Notes under the pieces: generated by a model | Seen by the model: only the letters and a program-made list of their open reading frames with translations | Database searches by the model: none | Told to the model about the DNA's origin: nothing | Source of the DNA: Pseudopyrenochaeta lycopersici | Lineage: Eukaryota > Ascomycota > Dothideomycetes > Pleosporales > Pseudopyrenochaetaceae | NCBI GenBank assembly: GCA_003313425.1 | Contig: NHZP01000050.1 | Span: 124,001 to 188,000, forward strand | DNA: 64,000 bases | Reading direction: 5' to 3' | Translations under genes and position numbers: made by a program | Shown: positions 22,002-33,843 of the stretch, in pieces | Layout: every line of letters begins with the position of its first letter | How positions within the stretch are numbered: the first letter of the stretch is position 1

Positions 22002-24452
22002 GACCGCAGCAAACAGACTGCGTCGCTGGAGCAGATCGCTCGCGAGACGATCGGAGCGACGTTTCTCGAGGAGGATCCGTCGGTAGCCGAGTGGTTTCGC
22101 GACTTGGTGCCGTCTTCTCAAGACGTCACTGAGTATGTGCACGACCTGTTTCCGAGTGCGGGGTGGGTGAGGAGGTATAATATGCACTGGTTGGTGGGTG
22201 ATGCAATTGCTGGCAAGTATTGACCTGAATGACACATCCTTAACTCTGTACTGACGTGGAGTAGGTGTAACTGTTGGGCTAGTGGTAGTGCCTCAAGCCA
22301 TGGCTTACGCGTTGCTTGCTCGTTTGACGCCGGCGTTTGGCCTTTACACAACTTTTACTGGCGCATGTTTGTACTGGATCTTCGGGACATCCAAAGACAT
22401 TGTTATTGGCGTAAGCCTCGCCCCCCTTGGCTTCTTTAAACTTTGCTCATCAATTTTCAGACCACTGCAGTAGGGTCTCTCCTAATTGGCAGCGTGGTCA
22501 GCAAGGTCGAAGCTGATCATCCAGGCAAATACAAGCCCGAAGAGGTTGCACATGCCCTCTCATTTCTTGCTGGAGCAGTCCTCTTCGTTTTTGGTATTCT
22601 ACGCCTTGGTTGGCTAATCGAATTCATACCATATGTTCCCATATCGGCCTTCGTCACCTCAGCCAGCGTGACCATCATCGCAACGCAGCTGCCAACGGTA
22701 TTGGGCATTTCTGGCATAAAAACCCGCGATCCACCATACAAGGTGTTCAGCAACACATTTAAAAGTCTACACAGAACGGAACTCGATGCAGCGATTGGTA
22801 TCACATCGATTGTGCTGCTTTGGTTAATCCGAGATGGATGTGCGAAAATGGAGATACGTCAACCACATAAGAAGAGGATGTGGTCGCTCATCTCATCTTT
22901 AAGACTTACTTTCACTATTCTATTGTACACATTCATCAGCTGGCTCGTACATCGCAATATGTCTGCAGGGCAAGAGAAGTTCCGAATCGTTGGACACATT
23001 GAAAAAGGATTCAGTCATGCTGGCCTACCGCCAATGGATAGCAAATTGTTCGGCTTGGTGGCCTCAGAGTTGCCTGCAATCATCATTATTCTCATCGTTG
23101 AGCACATTGCTATCGCCAAGTCCTTCGGTCGAATCTTCAACTATACTATTATACCCTCACAAGAGATGATCGCGCAGGGCGCAGCGAATATACTTAGCCC
23201 TTTTGTAGGTGGTTATGTATGCACCGGTTCTTTCGGCGCTTCCGCCGTTCTATCAAAGGCAGCCGTGCGTACTCCACTTGCTGGCCTTTTCAGCGCAGCG
23301 GTACTAGTGCTTGCTCTCTATGCCCTGACGGCAGTTTTCCACTATATCCCAAATGCGGCCCTCGGTGGTTTAATCATTCACAGTACCATCAACCTGATCA
23401 CGCCGCCGAAGTCACTGTACAAATATTGGCAGCTGTCGCCTTTTGAGTTGTTCATATGGATCTGTGGAGTTGTTGTCGCCTTCTTCACAGATCTTGAAAT
23501 AGCTATCTACGTTACAGTCGCCCTATCTTTTGCGATGTTGCTTGTGCGCATGGCAAAAAGCCCAGGAAAATTTCGTGGCTCGGTAGGGGTGACGAAAATT
23601 GTGCGTGGACATCAAGCGCCGCCTCACGGTCCAGACGATATCACATCGTGTTCAAGTTCTGCCCTTACTATGGCCATACATTCTGCACATACAGACCCCC
23701 CTCAAGAGTCTCGACAGGTCTACCTCCCTCTCGATGCAAAGAACGCCCACAATTCCAAGGTCAAAGTCGAACCAGCATACCCTGGGGTGTTCATTTATCG
23801 GTTCAGTGAGAACTTCAACTATATCAATCAAGCCTACCATATCGATTACCTTGCATCTTACATCAAGGCTCACACCCGACGTACCCGAATAGATGATGGA
23901 ATTCGCCCCAGTGACCGACTGTGGTGCGACGCAGCTCCCTCTGCGAAAGTCGACGAAGAGAAATCTGCCCTACCGATCCTCCGCGCTCTTGTTCTCGACT
24001 TTTCAACAGTTAATATCATCGATATCACTAGCGTCCAAGGCCTGGTCGATCTACGCCATAATCTAGACCGGTATGCTGCGCCTGCGCTCGTGGAGTGGCA
24101 TTTCGCTGGCGTACATAATCGTTGGACACGTCGTGCGCTTGCGTTTGCTGGCTTTGGTTTCCCGTCGGTTGATAGTGTTGATGACCTTGGGACCTGGTGC
24201 CCAGCGTATACTGTCACGGCTTCACTTGTCAGTGCAACAGAAGAAGAGCAGCAAGATTTAGAGAGCTTGAGGATCCGGGTTCGGCAAGGTGAAGAGGGAT
24301 ACCGGGTCAGCCCACACACTGTTGACAGGGAAAAAAGCCGATGTGAGCCGATATATGGTGTTGATCGACCCTTCTTCCATATTGACCTGCATGATGCCGT
24401 TGATGCAGCGGTCAGGGACGCAAAGAAGCAGGACGATCAGGATACAATCTGA
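21831..24452 (+). CDS. Sulfate permease, SulP family with STAS domain
   Basis: Three exons (21831-22212, 22265-22410, 22461-24452), 839 residues, the usual size of fungal Sul1/Sul2-type permeases. Intron 1 is GC-AG (GCAAGT donor at 22213): only this junction gives the conserved A-I-A-G-V-T-V-G-L-V-V-V-P-Q-A-M-A-Y. The transport core follows with Y-T-T-F-T-G and about 10-12 hydrophobic helices. The cytosolic C-terminus is a STAS domain at about residues 610-770 (L-V-L-D-F-S-T-V-N-I-I-D-I-T-S-V). The protein would import sulfate with protons at the plasma membrane for sulfur assimilation. The N-terminal ~65 residues are a Ser/Thr-rich tandem duplication. It converges on a Zn2Cys6 gene downstream. 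Confidence 0.93.
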
Positions 24453-24874
24453 AGTCGCAGCGTAAGTGAATATTTTGCCTAGAGAAGGTGGGCAAGGCGT
24501 AATGCTTTATGGCTTATCTCCACTCGTATTCTGTTGGCATTTGCATATTACCAACGGCGTTTTGGGTATTGGGCGCATGATCGGATAGATGGACTATAGA
24601 CCATAATACATTATAATGATAATGATTGAAGACGATAATTACACAAGAGAAATGTTACAGGCCTTTTTTTGTGAGCCAGTTGATCCTGTATTCATATTTG
24701 AAGCACTTCATGAACATGGCTCATCTATAAAACGCTTATGCAAGTTAAACTGAAAGCATCCAGTGAACCTATCATGGTTGAGGTAGTCCCTGCATTACCG
24801 CATTTTCTAGTAGATGGTGATCTCATCGATTGACGCAGAGGTTGTTCCGGAACAAGAGTGTCTGATAAACCGCC
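24453..24874. other. Convergent intergenic spacer
   Basis: The 3' flanks of the sulfate permease (+) and the Zn2Cys6 gene (-) meet here. The spacer is AT-rich around 24600-24660, where polyadenylation signals of both genes would lie. No ORF of note. Confidence 0.5.
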
Positions 24875-26319
24875 TTAAACCAACGGAACCTCTACGTCAA
24901 GCCTCTTCGCAGTATACTCAATCTTGGCATCTTCACTTTTCCAGAATTCTTGAACAACGCCCAAAATGCCTCGATACGCAAAGTGATTACGCTCACTTGC
25001 CAGATTCCGGATAGTCTGGCAGATGAAGTCCTTGTCAGCACCGGCAAGTGCAGAGCGTTGAGACGCTGCCATAACCAGTGGGTAGATCAGTGTTTGTTTG
25101 AATTGTCCTGACTCAGAAGGCACGAAAACGAGACATTGTTGTATAAGACCAAGGATGTTGTGGACAAGGACTTGGGGAGTGAGAGACCCGATCATGGACC
25201 TTGGCAGCGTTTCTGGAGATGAATTTGATTGAGAATTAAGCTCGTATACTGATAATATGCCAGAGAACTGACTAGCTTTCCACAACAGTCGCTGAGCCGG
25301 TGCACCCGCAGGTGGCGTCCATGATAGTAAAGATTGTTCGGCACCCGGCGTATGTATACTCGAGAGAAGATCCATGAGTGAGTAAGGGAGCCCGCTGATA
25401 CGATGTACACCATTTTGGCTTCGACAGTATGTGTACCAAAGATAGTTCTGAGGTGTCATCCGATTGAGAGTATGCGATTGGAGGTCAAGAAAGCCGAGCA
25501 AGGACAGGAACTCTTGAGTATCCGGCTTGATTGGCTTGTCAATTTTAGTCCAATCCATGACCATAGCAATGATAGCATTCAGGTGATTGGTGTACGGCAT
25601 CAATCGGCTCAACTGTTGATAGTCAGTTCATTTTCGCGCTGTCGACCTTAAGCTGCTTCTTACATGGATTGTACACATGAATAATCCAGCAAAGAACAAA
25701 CTGATTTCGGGAACGTGTCCCAGTTGACATGTCTCCTTCGTGAATTGAGTCAATGCTTGGTCATAATAGCGATCAAACTCTTCTTCATACTCCGGATCAA
25801 CAGCGGCCTGAAATGCAACCAAGCTTAGCAGGCAAGCCTTAGAGTTCTCGCACATCGGAAAATGCGTAGTCAGCCATGCGTCATCCGCCATGAAGTCACT
25901 TGCCAGGAGCCGATATCCCTTTGTCAAAACTGTAGTCATGCTTATGTTAGTCGTAGAAATAGATGTGATGGGAAGTGCCTACATTGAATGAGGATGCCCC
26001 TACCATCACCGTCAAGGGTTGTATCGATCAAGCGATGCAACTTCAGGCTTGTATTGATAGATTGGAGGAGGTCATACAACGCATCCTTCGTACCTACACC
26101 CAAGCCGGTTTGGGGCATAGTTGCGTTGATGAATGACTCGCGAGTTGTGCCCCAACGCACGTTTAGCCCGTAAACGCAATGCAGGCCCAATTTAGAGCAA
26201 CTTGCACACACTGGACGACGTTCGTCGCATCGCTTCCGCCGCTTTTTGCATGTCTGACATCCGCTGCGGGTCCTTCTTTGGGCTGATTGCGGTTGCACTG
26301 AAGATGTTGTGTTCGGCAT
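24875..26319 (-). CDS. Zn2Cys6 transcription factor, three exons
   Basis: Exons 26319-25983, 25929-25664 and 25612-24875 give 446 residues; introns are 53 and 51 bp. The N-terminal binuclear zinc cluster has Cys21, Cys24, Cys31, Cys38, Cys41 and Cys48 with the usual basic linker (K-K-R-R-K-R). The rest is an alpha-helical region of the fungal-specific type (A-C-L-L-S-L-V-A-F-Q-A-A-V; Y-P-L-V-M-A-A-S-Q), matching the 'fungal-specific transcription factor domain 2'-like group rather than the classical Fungal_trans domain. It is a nuclear DNA-binding regulator. It sits tail-to-tail with the sulfate permease, but nothing shows that it controls that gene. Confidence 0.88.
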
Positions 26320-27418
26320 AGTTTAACAGGAAAGAGTTTGCATTACGCTAGATAGCTAAAGAAAGTATGCGCAACTGATAACTATCTACATTACACAGTT
26401 ACTGGCGCTGTTACTGTATATAAGAGTAGCGAGTGCGGCTGAGTTGAGATGGCAATGCAGGAGATCTACAAATGATGACATGGACTTGGCCGAGATGAGA
26501 TGCACGGCGCGAAGGGTTTCTCGAATAGTGCTAGCGTACAACTTCGTCGAATCACATCCTGAAGGCATGTTGATGCCTCTGAGAGCTACCAGGCCACATT
26601 TATTTTTCATTGCGGCTCTGCATATTTACATAGAACGTATGTAATCATTTTCAGTAGTACGCGTTGTGGTGACCGCGTGGCTGAGAGTACGCGGCAACGA
26701 GCTTTTCAGTGCTTCCGCAGTCTTAATCCCGACCGGAGAGCGTCTTGGCGTGTATTTTGAGTATACTTGATGAGCATACAGTGTGCTGACGCTATGAGTA
26801 TGGCTTTTTGAATCTTATATCGTCTTCAACATGGCTACCGGTAGAGAATCGAACATTAGGTTCAGTGATATTAGGTAATATGATTGGTGTCGATACAGAA
26901 ACTGGAGGGGTATGGTTGTGTAAAGTTAAGCTGGGCAGATTCTAAATCTAGAAATTTAAATCATACTATTTTCTCTATTATACTATTATCATCTTTCTGT
27001 AAAGAGCCAGGGATAATTACGAAGATGTAGCTTGCCAATTTGCCACAGCGAAGCTTCGATCTGGAGAGTCTCGAGCCTAGACATAAGCCACCACCCAGAT
27101 CGGATCCGGGGAGATCTGATCTTTGCACCCAGATCAAGACCTACCCCTGCTCAGCGTGGCAAAACTCACGTTCGGACTAGACAGTCCCTCTTAACTCGAT
27201 TACTATTTGCCATATACCAGCACCACTTTGAGCAACTTCTGTATACAATAAATGAGTGGCATATGTTGAGCTGGGACTTCCTTCAGTCCGTGCTCCAATG
27301 TTATATCTTCCCATCCATAGATAGATTCACATATAAATCTTCGTAACCTCCGAGCTCAGCAAATTTGGTAAGGGGAGGCCCTATTCGCACATTAGCAACA
27401 GCTAACTTCTGTGCTACT
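26320..27418. other. Intergenic, no supported gene
   Basis: Promoter of the Zn2Cys6 gene plus about 700 bases of AT-rich sequence (for example 26938-26995). The short frames show no recognisable domain. Confidence 0.45.
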
Positions 27419-28255
27419 TTAATTGCGTGGGAAAGCCTCTGGTGCTGCTGCGCTACGACTTTTAATTTTTGCCACATCCCATTCCCTTCTTATCTTCCCA
27501 TCATCCAACAAGCTGATGCAGCATGCATGCTCACAAATTATCTTATTTTCTCTCAGCATCGTAGGCGGTGGATCAATTATAGCGTGTAATTCTCTCTCCA
27601 CCATCCGCAGTCCCGCCTCTCTGCCTCTAGGCTTCTCAAGGATCTCTTCGCCTGGACGTACTAACAACGTGCTCGATGTCATCCACTTCGGGACTTCCGG
27701 CAGGTTTAGGAAGTTGAGTGCTATAGTGTTGACATAAACCTTCGACTGCTCTGGATCCTTGGGCGGGAGGAGCAGATTAGGACCTCTTGTCAAGAATCTG
27801 TTGAGAAAACAGACAAGGCTAAAGCCCCACATCGCGGCACAGCCACGCTGAAGCTGATAGTTCCCGAAGAAGCGGATATCGATTTCAATCGTATTAACTC
27901 GAGATGTTATAACAGGGATCAAGAGCGGCGTCGCATACAGCCTTCCCACATTCTCGACTATACAGTCAAGTCTATAGACGAGTTCTTTGCGGACGATAAG
28001 GCCATCAAGGATCTCGCGGACTTCGGAATAGATTTGATGGTTCGTGAGGAGCAGAGCGGAACTGGATACCTGTGGAAGGAGGTATCCGACGCATTCGTAG
28101 CCTATATTGGCGCTGTCGTTGGGACGCCCAATGCCGTAATAGGATCGAGAAGTTCGACATTCCTCTGGTGAGGACGGAGATGAGAGTGGGGTAAACAGGA
28201 TGAGTTTGTAGATAGCATCGCGCAGTTCTCTAGGCAAATCGAGAAGGACTGGCAT
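27419..28255 (-). CDS. 2EXR/F-box-like domain protein
   Basis: Single-exon frame of 278 residues from ATG 28253-28255. It opens M-P-V-L-L-D-L-P-R-E-L-R-D-A-I-Y-K-L-I-L, the L-P-x-E-[LI]-R-x-x-I-[YW] signature of the large fungal group of 2EXR or degenerate F-box proteins, followed by the conserved A-L-L-L-T-N-H-Q-I-Y-S-E-V. An in-frame extension upstream has only a TTG start. The role is unknown; F-box activity is possible but not shown. The C-terminus is charged. It stands alone in a gene-poor neighbourhood. Confidence 0.75.
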   Translation of the reverse strand: MPVLLDLPRELRDAIYKLILFTPLSSPSSPEECRTSRSYYGIGRPNDSANIGYECVGYLLPQVSSSALLLTNHQIYSEVREILDGLIVRKELVYRLDCIVENVGRLYATPLLIPVITSRVNTIEIDIRFFGNYQLQRGCAAMWGFSLVCFLNRFLTRGPNLLLPPKDPEQSKVYVNTIALNFLNLPEVPKWMTSSTLLVRPGEEILEKPRGREAGLRMVERELHAIIDPPPTMLRENKIICEHACCISLLDDGKIRREWDVAKIKSRSAAAPEAFPRN

Positions 28256-31200
28256 TTTCGACGGAATGATGATTTGAGGAACTGATGCAATGCTTTGAAT
28301 CTCTTCAGGTGGCTTTGCTGTGTGCCTAGCAGGGAGGTTGTCTGCAAGCAACAGCTGAACAGGCGGATTGCGTTGAGAATGACATGCTCAAGTGGGGAGC
28401 AACTAAATACTATGGCACACAAAGTCACATGTGACTATATATGGCACAGCGTAAATGCAACGAAGACAGTTTCTGGATTCCAAATGCCAACCACAATTAC
28501 CCTTTGACCTCCAAAAGCTGATCTTCTTGCCAGCTTAAACTATGACTGAGAAACGCCCACCTGCACGGCAGCAGTCACGTGCTCAGGCCAGCTGGGATCA
28601 GCTCCCGAGATGAATACGAGCTGGCGCTCGCATGCGACGCGGGGTTGATCGCCCAATCCCAGCTAAACCTGAGCCATCTTTGCTCTCCAAGAGTAAAACA
28701 CTCAGGTAGTGTGGGCTGCTCTTTCTTAATCTACTTAATGACCCATTATAGGACTGCTGAAAGCCTGCAAACTTGATTATCTAGAAAGTTTGCTCTATCT
28801 ACAGTCTTTACATGTCTATCTTCAGCTGACCAAAATTTGGACAAGATGGACAAACTCTCTAATGGATCTGAGGCTGTCCGAAGTGACGCTGTCGCAAGAT
28901 GTATTATTGGTTAAACTGGAGTTTTCTCTTAGAAAGATAAAGCACAGACAAAGCCTAGGATTCATGTTGTGTGTTCCGAGATATTTTGCGCCTATTGATT
29001 GTTCTTGGCTTTATCATGATAAAAAGCATTGGCGTTTTCTCGCCACATAGGGACGGACCTTACGTCTCAATCATAGTTTAACCCTTGCGAGAGCTTGCGA
29101 AGAGAAGAGTTTAGTTTTATCTGCTGTCGGTGGCTCGGTAGTGCCGATGTTTCTCTGATTGTTTTGTCTTGTGGTCGAACGTTGATATCATGACATCCAG
29201 CTTAATACTGTCTCGGTGCTAGCCCGCTATACATACAAATTTACCATAAAATGAGGCGATGAGTATCTGATAACGACATCAGGGAATCCTCCAGCTGCAG
29301 TGCTTGCAGTGTGAAGCGCTGTAAAACGTGATCTGCGAATGTCGGTGCACCCCACGCATCCTCACCACCTCCGTCGCAACCACTTTCGATAACGGAAGAA
29401 GCCGTCCGCTCTACCCAACGATCGACTTACGAGTCTATTGTATCATCAATCTATCGCCATGCAGAAGGCTGGGCGACTTGCGGTAATCCAGAGATGATGG
29501 CGGCGCCTCCGACGCCTCGAAGCACATCCTCGAACGGTCGTGGGTGCCGCACCGCGAAACGTCATGCGCGCTCCCATGGATATCGAACGCTAGTCCCAGC
29601 GAGAATTCATCGCCACAAACCTGCCATACACTAAATATGTACCATGCTGGCGTCTTCGTCGACAAATGGACCGACCTTCCGCCCGCGATCGATAAACGAG
29701 GTGTGACGAATACTAGGAATTGAATTGGGGAGGATCGAGTGGTGACTGCTCTGGATAAAACACAAGTTGCTACACACCTTACTGGGCTGGTATCGACATT
29801 CAAGGCCGAATCACGAAGAATTGCACGCGAGTGCTCGTTCAAGGGCGATTAGAAAGCCAGCCTAAACGGCCTTATGAGGAACCTAATAGACCACAGGCCA
29901 AGTGCGCTAAATACGCATATGTCTGAAAAGGTAAATTTACTTGACATGCTAGAGTGTCTTGTATTTAACATGGTAATTGTTTATGCGAGTCTGGAATTCT
30001 GATCTTAAGCTGACGGCCCCGTCCCTTGACGAATTACAAAATGAAAATTATGGAGGAACCCGCACTCTTCACTTTGCACTAACTTAAACCACACTCCCTA
30101 ACTTTAATCTAAACGATGTTGCGAGTACTGCTACTGCTTTTGTTGGGCCCATACTATTACTGCTAGTATATACATAATCATTTACATATAATCAGTTGCG
30201 TTAACCACGGGCGCTAATGTTGCAGATCTATGTCACATAATAATGCCAAAACTAGATATTACAGCTAGACTCACCCATACTGTATTCGTGCGACGATATT
30301 AGTGGCGGCTAGTTAATTGCTAGGCATCTGGGTCAATGTTAAGCAATCTGCATGCCGCTTAGATAGGTATATAACTTCCTTTCTTAGTTGTGGAAGCGAA
30401 GGGTTTAAGTCTGAATAGTAGTCTTGTTAGTGCGTAAAATCAAGCTGCTATTAGTAGTGCTTTAAAGCTTACTGTCTTAACAGATCTTAATTACTAGGCG
30501 GCGCAGAACGCTGACTTCAACTCTAACCCTTAATCCCACACTTGGGAGCTAGAGTTTACGTCACTATCCTTGATACTATTGGCGCCGCAATTAAACCTGG
30601 CGATCTATTTATCGAAAGCTATATATACGAGTTGTGGGTGCCTTTTTGAGCACAAAGGTACATTTTATATGGAATTCTGTTCAGTCATGGCACGTTACAT
30701 GTAAACGCGATGTGGGAGGGCTTGTAGATTTCCAGCTTGTATAATGGAATGGGAGAGAGAAAACTTTAATAACAAAATTTTAGCAAAGTCAGACAATGTT
30801 CAGGGGGGGAGGGGGTTTTTTGGATAATCGTGAACACGAGCAGGAGTGACTTCTATTAACGGAGTGTATTCATTGCTATCTTCAGGCTACCTATCTCCTT
30901 AGGTCGTTATCGTGTCCTCGCCTGAATGCTTATTGAATATGCATACATAATTACAAATATCTACAGTGATAGCGTAATAGTCGCAGCTAAGAATAGTGTC
31001 ACACGCATATGACCAACCCTGCTATGCCATGATCAGTTCATGTAGATCATGGAGACAAGATTGAGACTGGGCTCCATTGCGGAAACCATTATCAAAAATC
31101 ATACATCATTTATTCCAAAAACATGAACGCCGCCCGCACAAGTGTATGGCCGGAGCGTGTCTACTATCCTCCCTACTAGTAGTTGCAACGGCGGAGATGC

Positions 31201-31641
31201 TTCTGGACTCATCTGACCCACAGAAAAACTACACGTAGTAGTGTGAAGCTTTAGGGGGGCACATTAGTCATGAGGAACTGAGTTTGATTGCTAAAATATG
31301 TGTGTCCGGGTGTGTATGTAGATAAAGGGGTGAGCTTGGGTAACACAATGTCAAGCAAGCATTGCATGACGATTGGAGATAGTAAATAGGGATCGTACGC
31401 TGTAGCATCTCATGAACACGAGTATGCGATGGAGGTGGTGGGCTTCGTAACTGTAAACAGGTAGGGTGCTAGATATTTTATAGAAGAGGTCGTCTACCAG
31501 TAAGCATCCCCGCAGTAGCTGTGCAATCAGCCACTTCCCTCAGTTCCCGCCTGTTTGTTATCATCAACTCTGACCCACCGAATTCACTTGGTTAAGCTTC
31601 CATACTTCCACGATCTAACTTCCATATCTATTCCACGAACA
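28256..31641. other. Gene-free interval, partly RIP-like
   Basis: About 3.4 kb without a supportable gene. From about 29930 to 30650 the sequence becomes rich in TA-containing words (CTA, TAG, TAAT, ATATA) and dense with stops in all frames, as in RIP-mutated transposon remnants. A 13-base G-run with one A interruption (30803-30815) and a T-run follow. No terminal repeats or transposase motifs could be recognised. The last ~300 bases, pyrimidine-rich, are the promoter of the gene at 31642. Confidence 0.5.
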
Positions 31642-33843
31642 ATGCTGGCGTTTGGCTTCTCTGCGGGTGATTTTATCGCCGCAATCGGTATGATTTCCTG
31701 GCAAGGCTGAGATCACATAGCTCTTGTTCTGAGCGTGAATAGGTTTAATTGCAAAAGTTCTCAGAGCTCTAAAGGACAAATGTGGTGCTATGATCGAGTA
31801 CCAGCATCTTCAACTCGAACTCCAAGCTCTAAAGAGGACACTTCAATATTTGCAGAGCCTCCAGCCTTCCCCAAGTAATAGGGAACATGTAAACGCCATC
31901 CGAGGCATGGCTCTAACGTGCCAAATTCCACTTCAAGAATTCTTGGACAGAATGCAGAAGTATGAAGCCTCACTAGGACCTTTTTCGGCCTTCAATAGAG
32001 GCTCAACCAGATTCATAGGGCGCAAATCCCAATGGGCACTGTTTATGAGCGGTGAAGTTGCGAAAGTCAGAACTGCTGTTGGGGCGAAAGTTCTCAGTAT
32101 CAATCTGCTTCTTGCCACCCACACTTCGTAGGTAGCATGGTAAACCTATGCGTATTAAAACTAAGAGCTCTTAACAGGGAGTCTATCTCGAGACTAGAAG
32201 TGCAAGCTCAGGAATCCCATGCCACACTACTAGTGAGCGTCCTTGAGCAAGGGATGAGCTTGAAGAGTATACGGAATGAGATGAGCACTGTGCAGGATTC
32301 CGTAAAGGTATACGACAAGGAGCAGCTACAATACACGAACAATGTGATGGCGAAAGTCGAGGATGCCACCACGAAGTTGGATCGTGTCTCGGAATCTACA
32401 GAATCCGTTCGTGTAACGGTAATGAGTTTTAGATGTCTTGGGACGCAGCTAATGCAGATGTATGTCAGCTCTCTCTGGTAAATCTGCACTTACTAATAAA
32501 GTGCCTAGGATCCACGACTTACCTTTGCAAGTTCGTGAAGTTTTAGAGCAGGTGGTGTAAGTAGATCTCCCTCCAACAACAGATCCAATTGAGGTTTTCT
32601 CGCGGTTAACAAAATTAGACGGACTAATGTTGAGATATATCATATGCTGCGAGCTATCCAAGGCAATATCCCTCGATCACCCGCATCCCAGCCAGAGGAT
32701 AGTATCCATTTCGAGGATGTATTGGGAAGGTCTAAAACATTACCATACGAGTTCTTTCGCTACATCGAAGTATGCTCCCATGCGCGCTACCTCTTCACCT
32801 TATCAAGGCTTATCAATTCAGGTCTTCAACTCCTTCCTAGAAGCTCAATTTAAGGGACTCCCTGGCGAGCATGAAGTGCTTCGACGACAATACCTTATTC
32901 TTGATGCTACATCGGGCGATGAGCCAATAAGCGAAGAAGAATGGGCCCGTACCGTATTTCCAGGCTCGATCCTAAATATGTCTGTCATAATGGACAGAGT
33001 AGTTTCAAAAGCCGGTGGAAGTCACTGTCCCAGAGGCGGTTGTTTGGGCTTGGGGAAACAGGATGAAGAAAAGCCAACGTTTAAAACCTGGTAATAGAAC
33101 ATACTATATCCCGCCCCATTCGTCAGCATTATTTTGTCCCTACCCCTTGCAACGTAGCTGATGGTTGTAGTAATAAATGCGGTATGAGGTTCACATCTAC
33201 CTCTAAGATGGTCGTAGAACAGTCACAAATCCAAGCCATGCTTCCCCATCCTGAATCCGAACACGGCCGGAAATCAAATCCTGATTCTGGATCAGACGAA
33301 ACAGAAATAGACGTAGAAGGCGTGAAAAAAGCCAGCCGAGGGATGAAAGCTTTCAGGAGAGTACATCTACAAGATATAGTCGTTTTGCCTGAAGTGAATG
33401 GCGGCCTCGAGCGGCAGCCTAACCATTTCATAACGCCCTGCTACGAGTGCTCGTTCTGGTTTCTGGGTTGCGAGTACATATCGCGCGACAAGGAGCAGTG
33501 GAAAATGCACTGCCTCAGTCATTTTCGGGGTGAGGAGCCCCCGCAGTCGGTGCAATGTCCCTTGTGTGATCAGGTCAATTACACGCTCGAAGACGGGTGG
33601 GCCGCGTGGGACCACCGAATGGAACATATCGCAGCTTTCCATCATAGCTTTGGTGAGACAATTCGCGCCAGTCGACCCGACTTTATCCTTTTCCATCACC
33701 TGTGGCAGAAACGGCTGATTGACGACTGGGACTTGAAACAACTCAAAGGTGGAAATAATCTTACGCAACCGCCAACCTTCGGCATCCAGACCAGACGACG
33801 CGAGAGGGGGTTGAGACAGCACGTTATCGCCCGCAGAGGTTAG
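31642..33843 (+). CDS. HeLo-like N-terminus / ubiquitin-like domain / zinc-binding fusion protein, seven exons
   Basis: Exons 31642-31687, 31743-32127, 32178-32459, 32509-32556, 32619-32769, 32822-33090 and 33171-33843 give 617 residues with every junction in frame. The start M-L-A-F-G-F-S-A-G-D-F-I-A-A-I-G is the signature of the fungal N-terminal domain found on STAND/NLR-type proteins (Helo_like_N). A coiled-coil stretch follows (about residues 150-250). Then comes a ubiquitin-like ULD_2-type domain at about 280-375 (I-H-F-E-D-V-L-G-R; F-K-G-L-P-G; W-A-R-T-V-F-P-G-S). A C-P-R-G-G-C ... W-C-N-K-C pair forms a probable zinc ribbon across the sixth intron. Finally there are two Cys/His segments (about 484-512 and 530-560). 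It may be an adaptor or signalling protein; the role is inferred. Without the sixth intron the frame would end at a TAA at 33092. Confidence 0.78.

Noticed and set aside
23870..24319. 149-codon minus-strand ORF
   Set aside because: Antisense of the STAS domain of the sulfate permease.
29435..29842. 135-codon minus-strand ORF
   Set aside because: No domain and irregular composition, in a gene-free and partly RIP-like interval.
33181..33843. Separate gene starting at ATG 33184
   Set aside because: The splice from 33090 to 33171 keeps frame and completes a C-x4-C...C-x2-C pair, so a single gene is the better model, though transcripts should decide.
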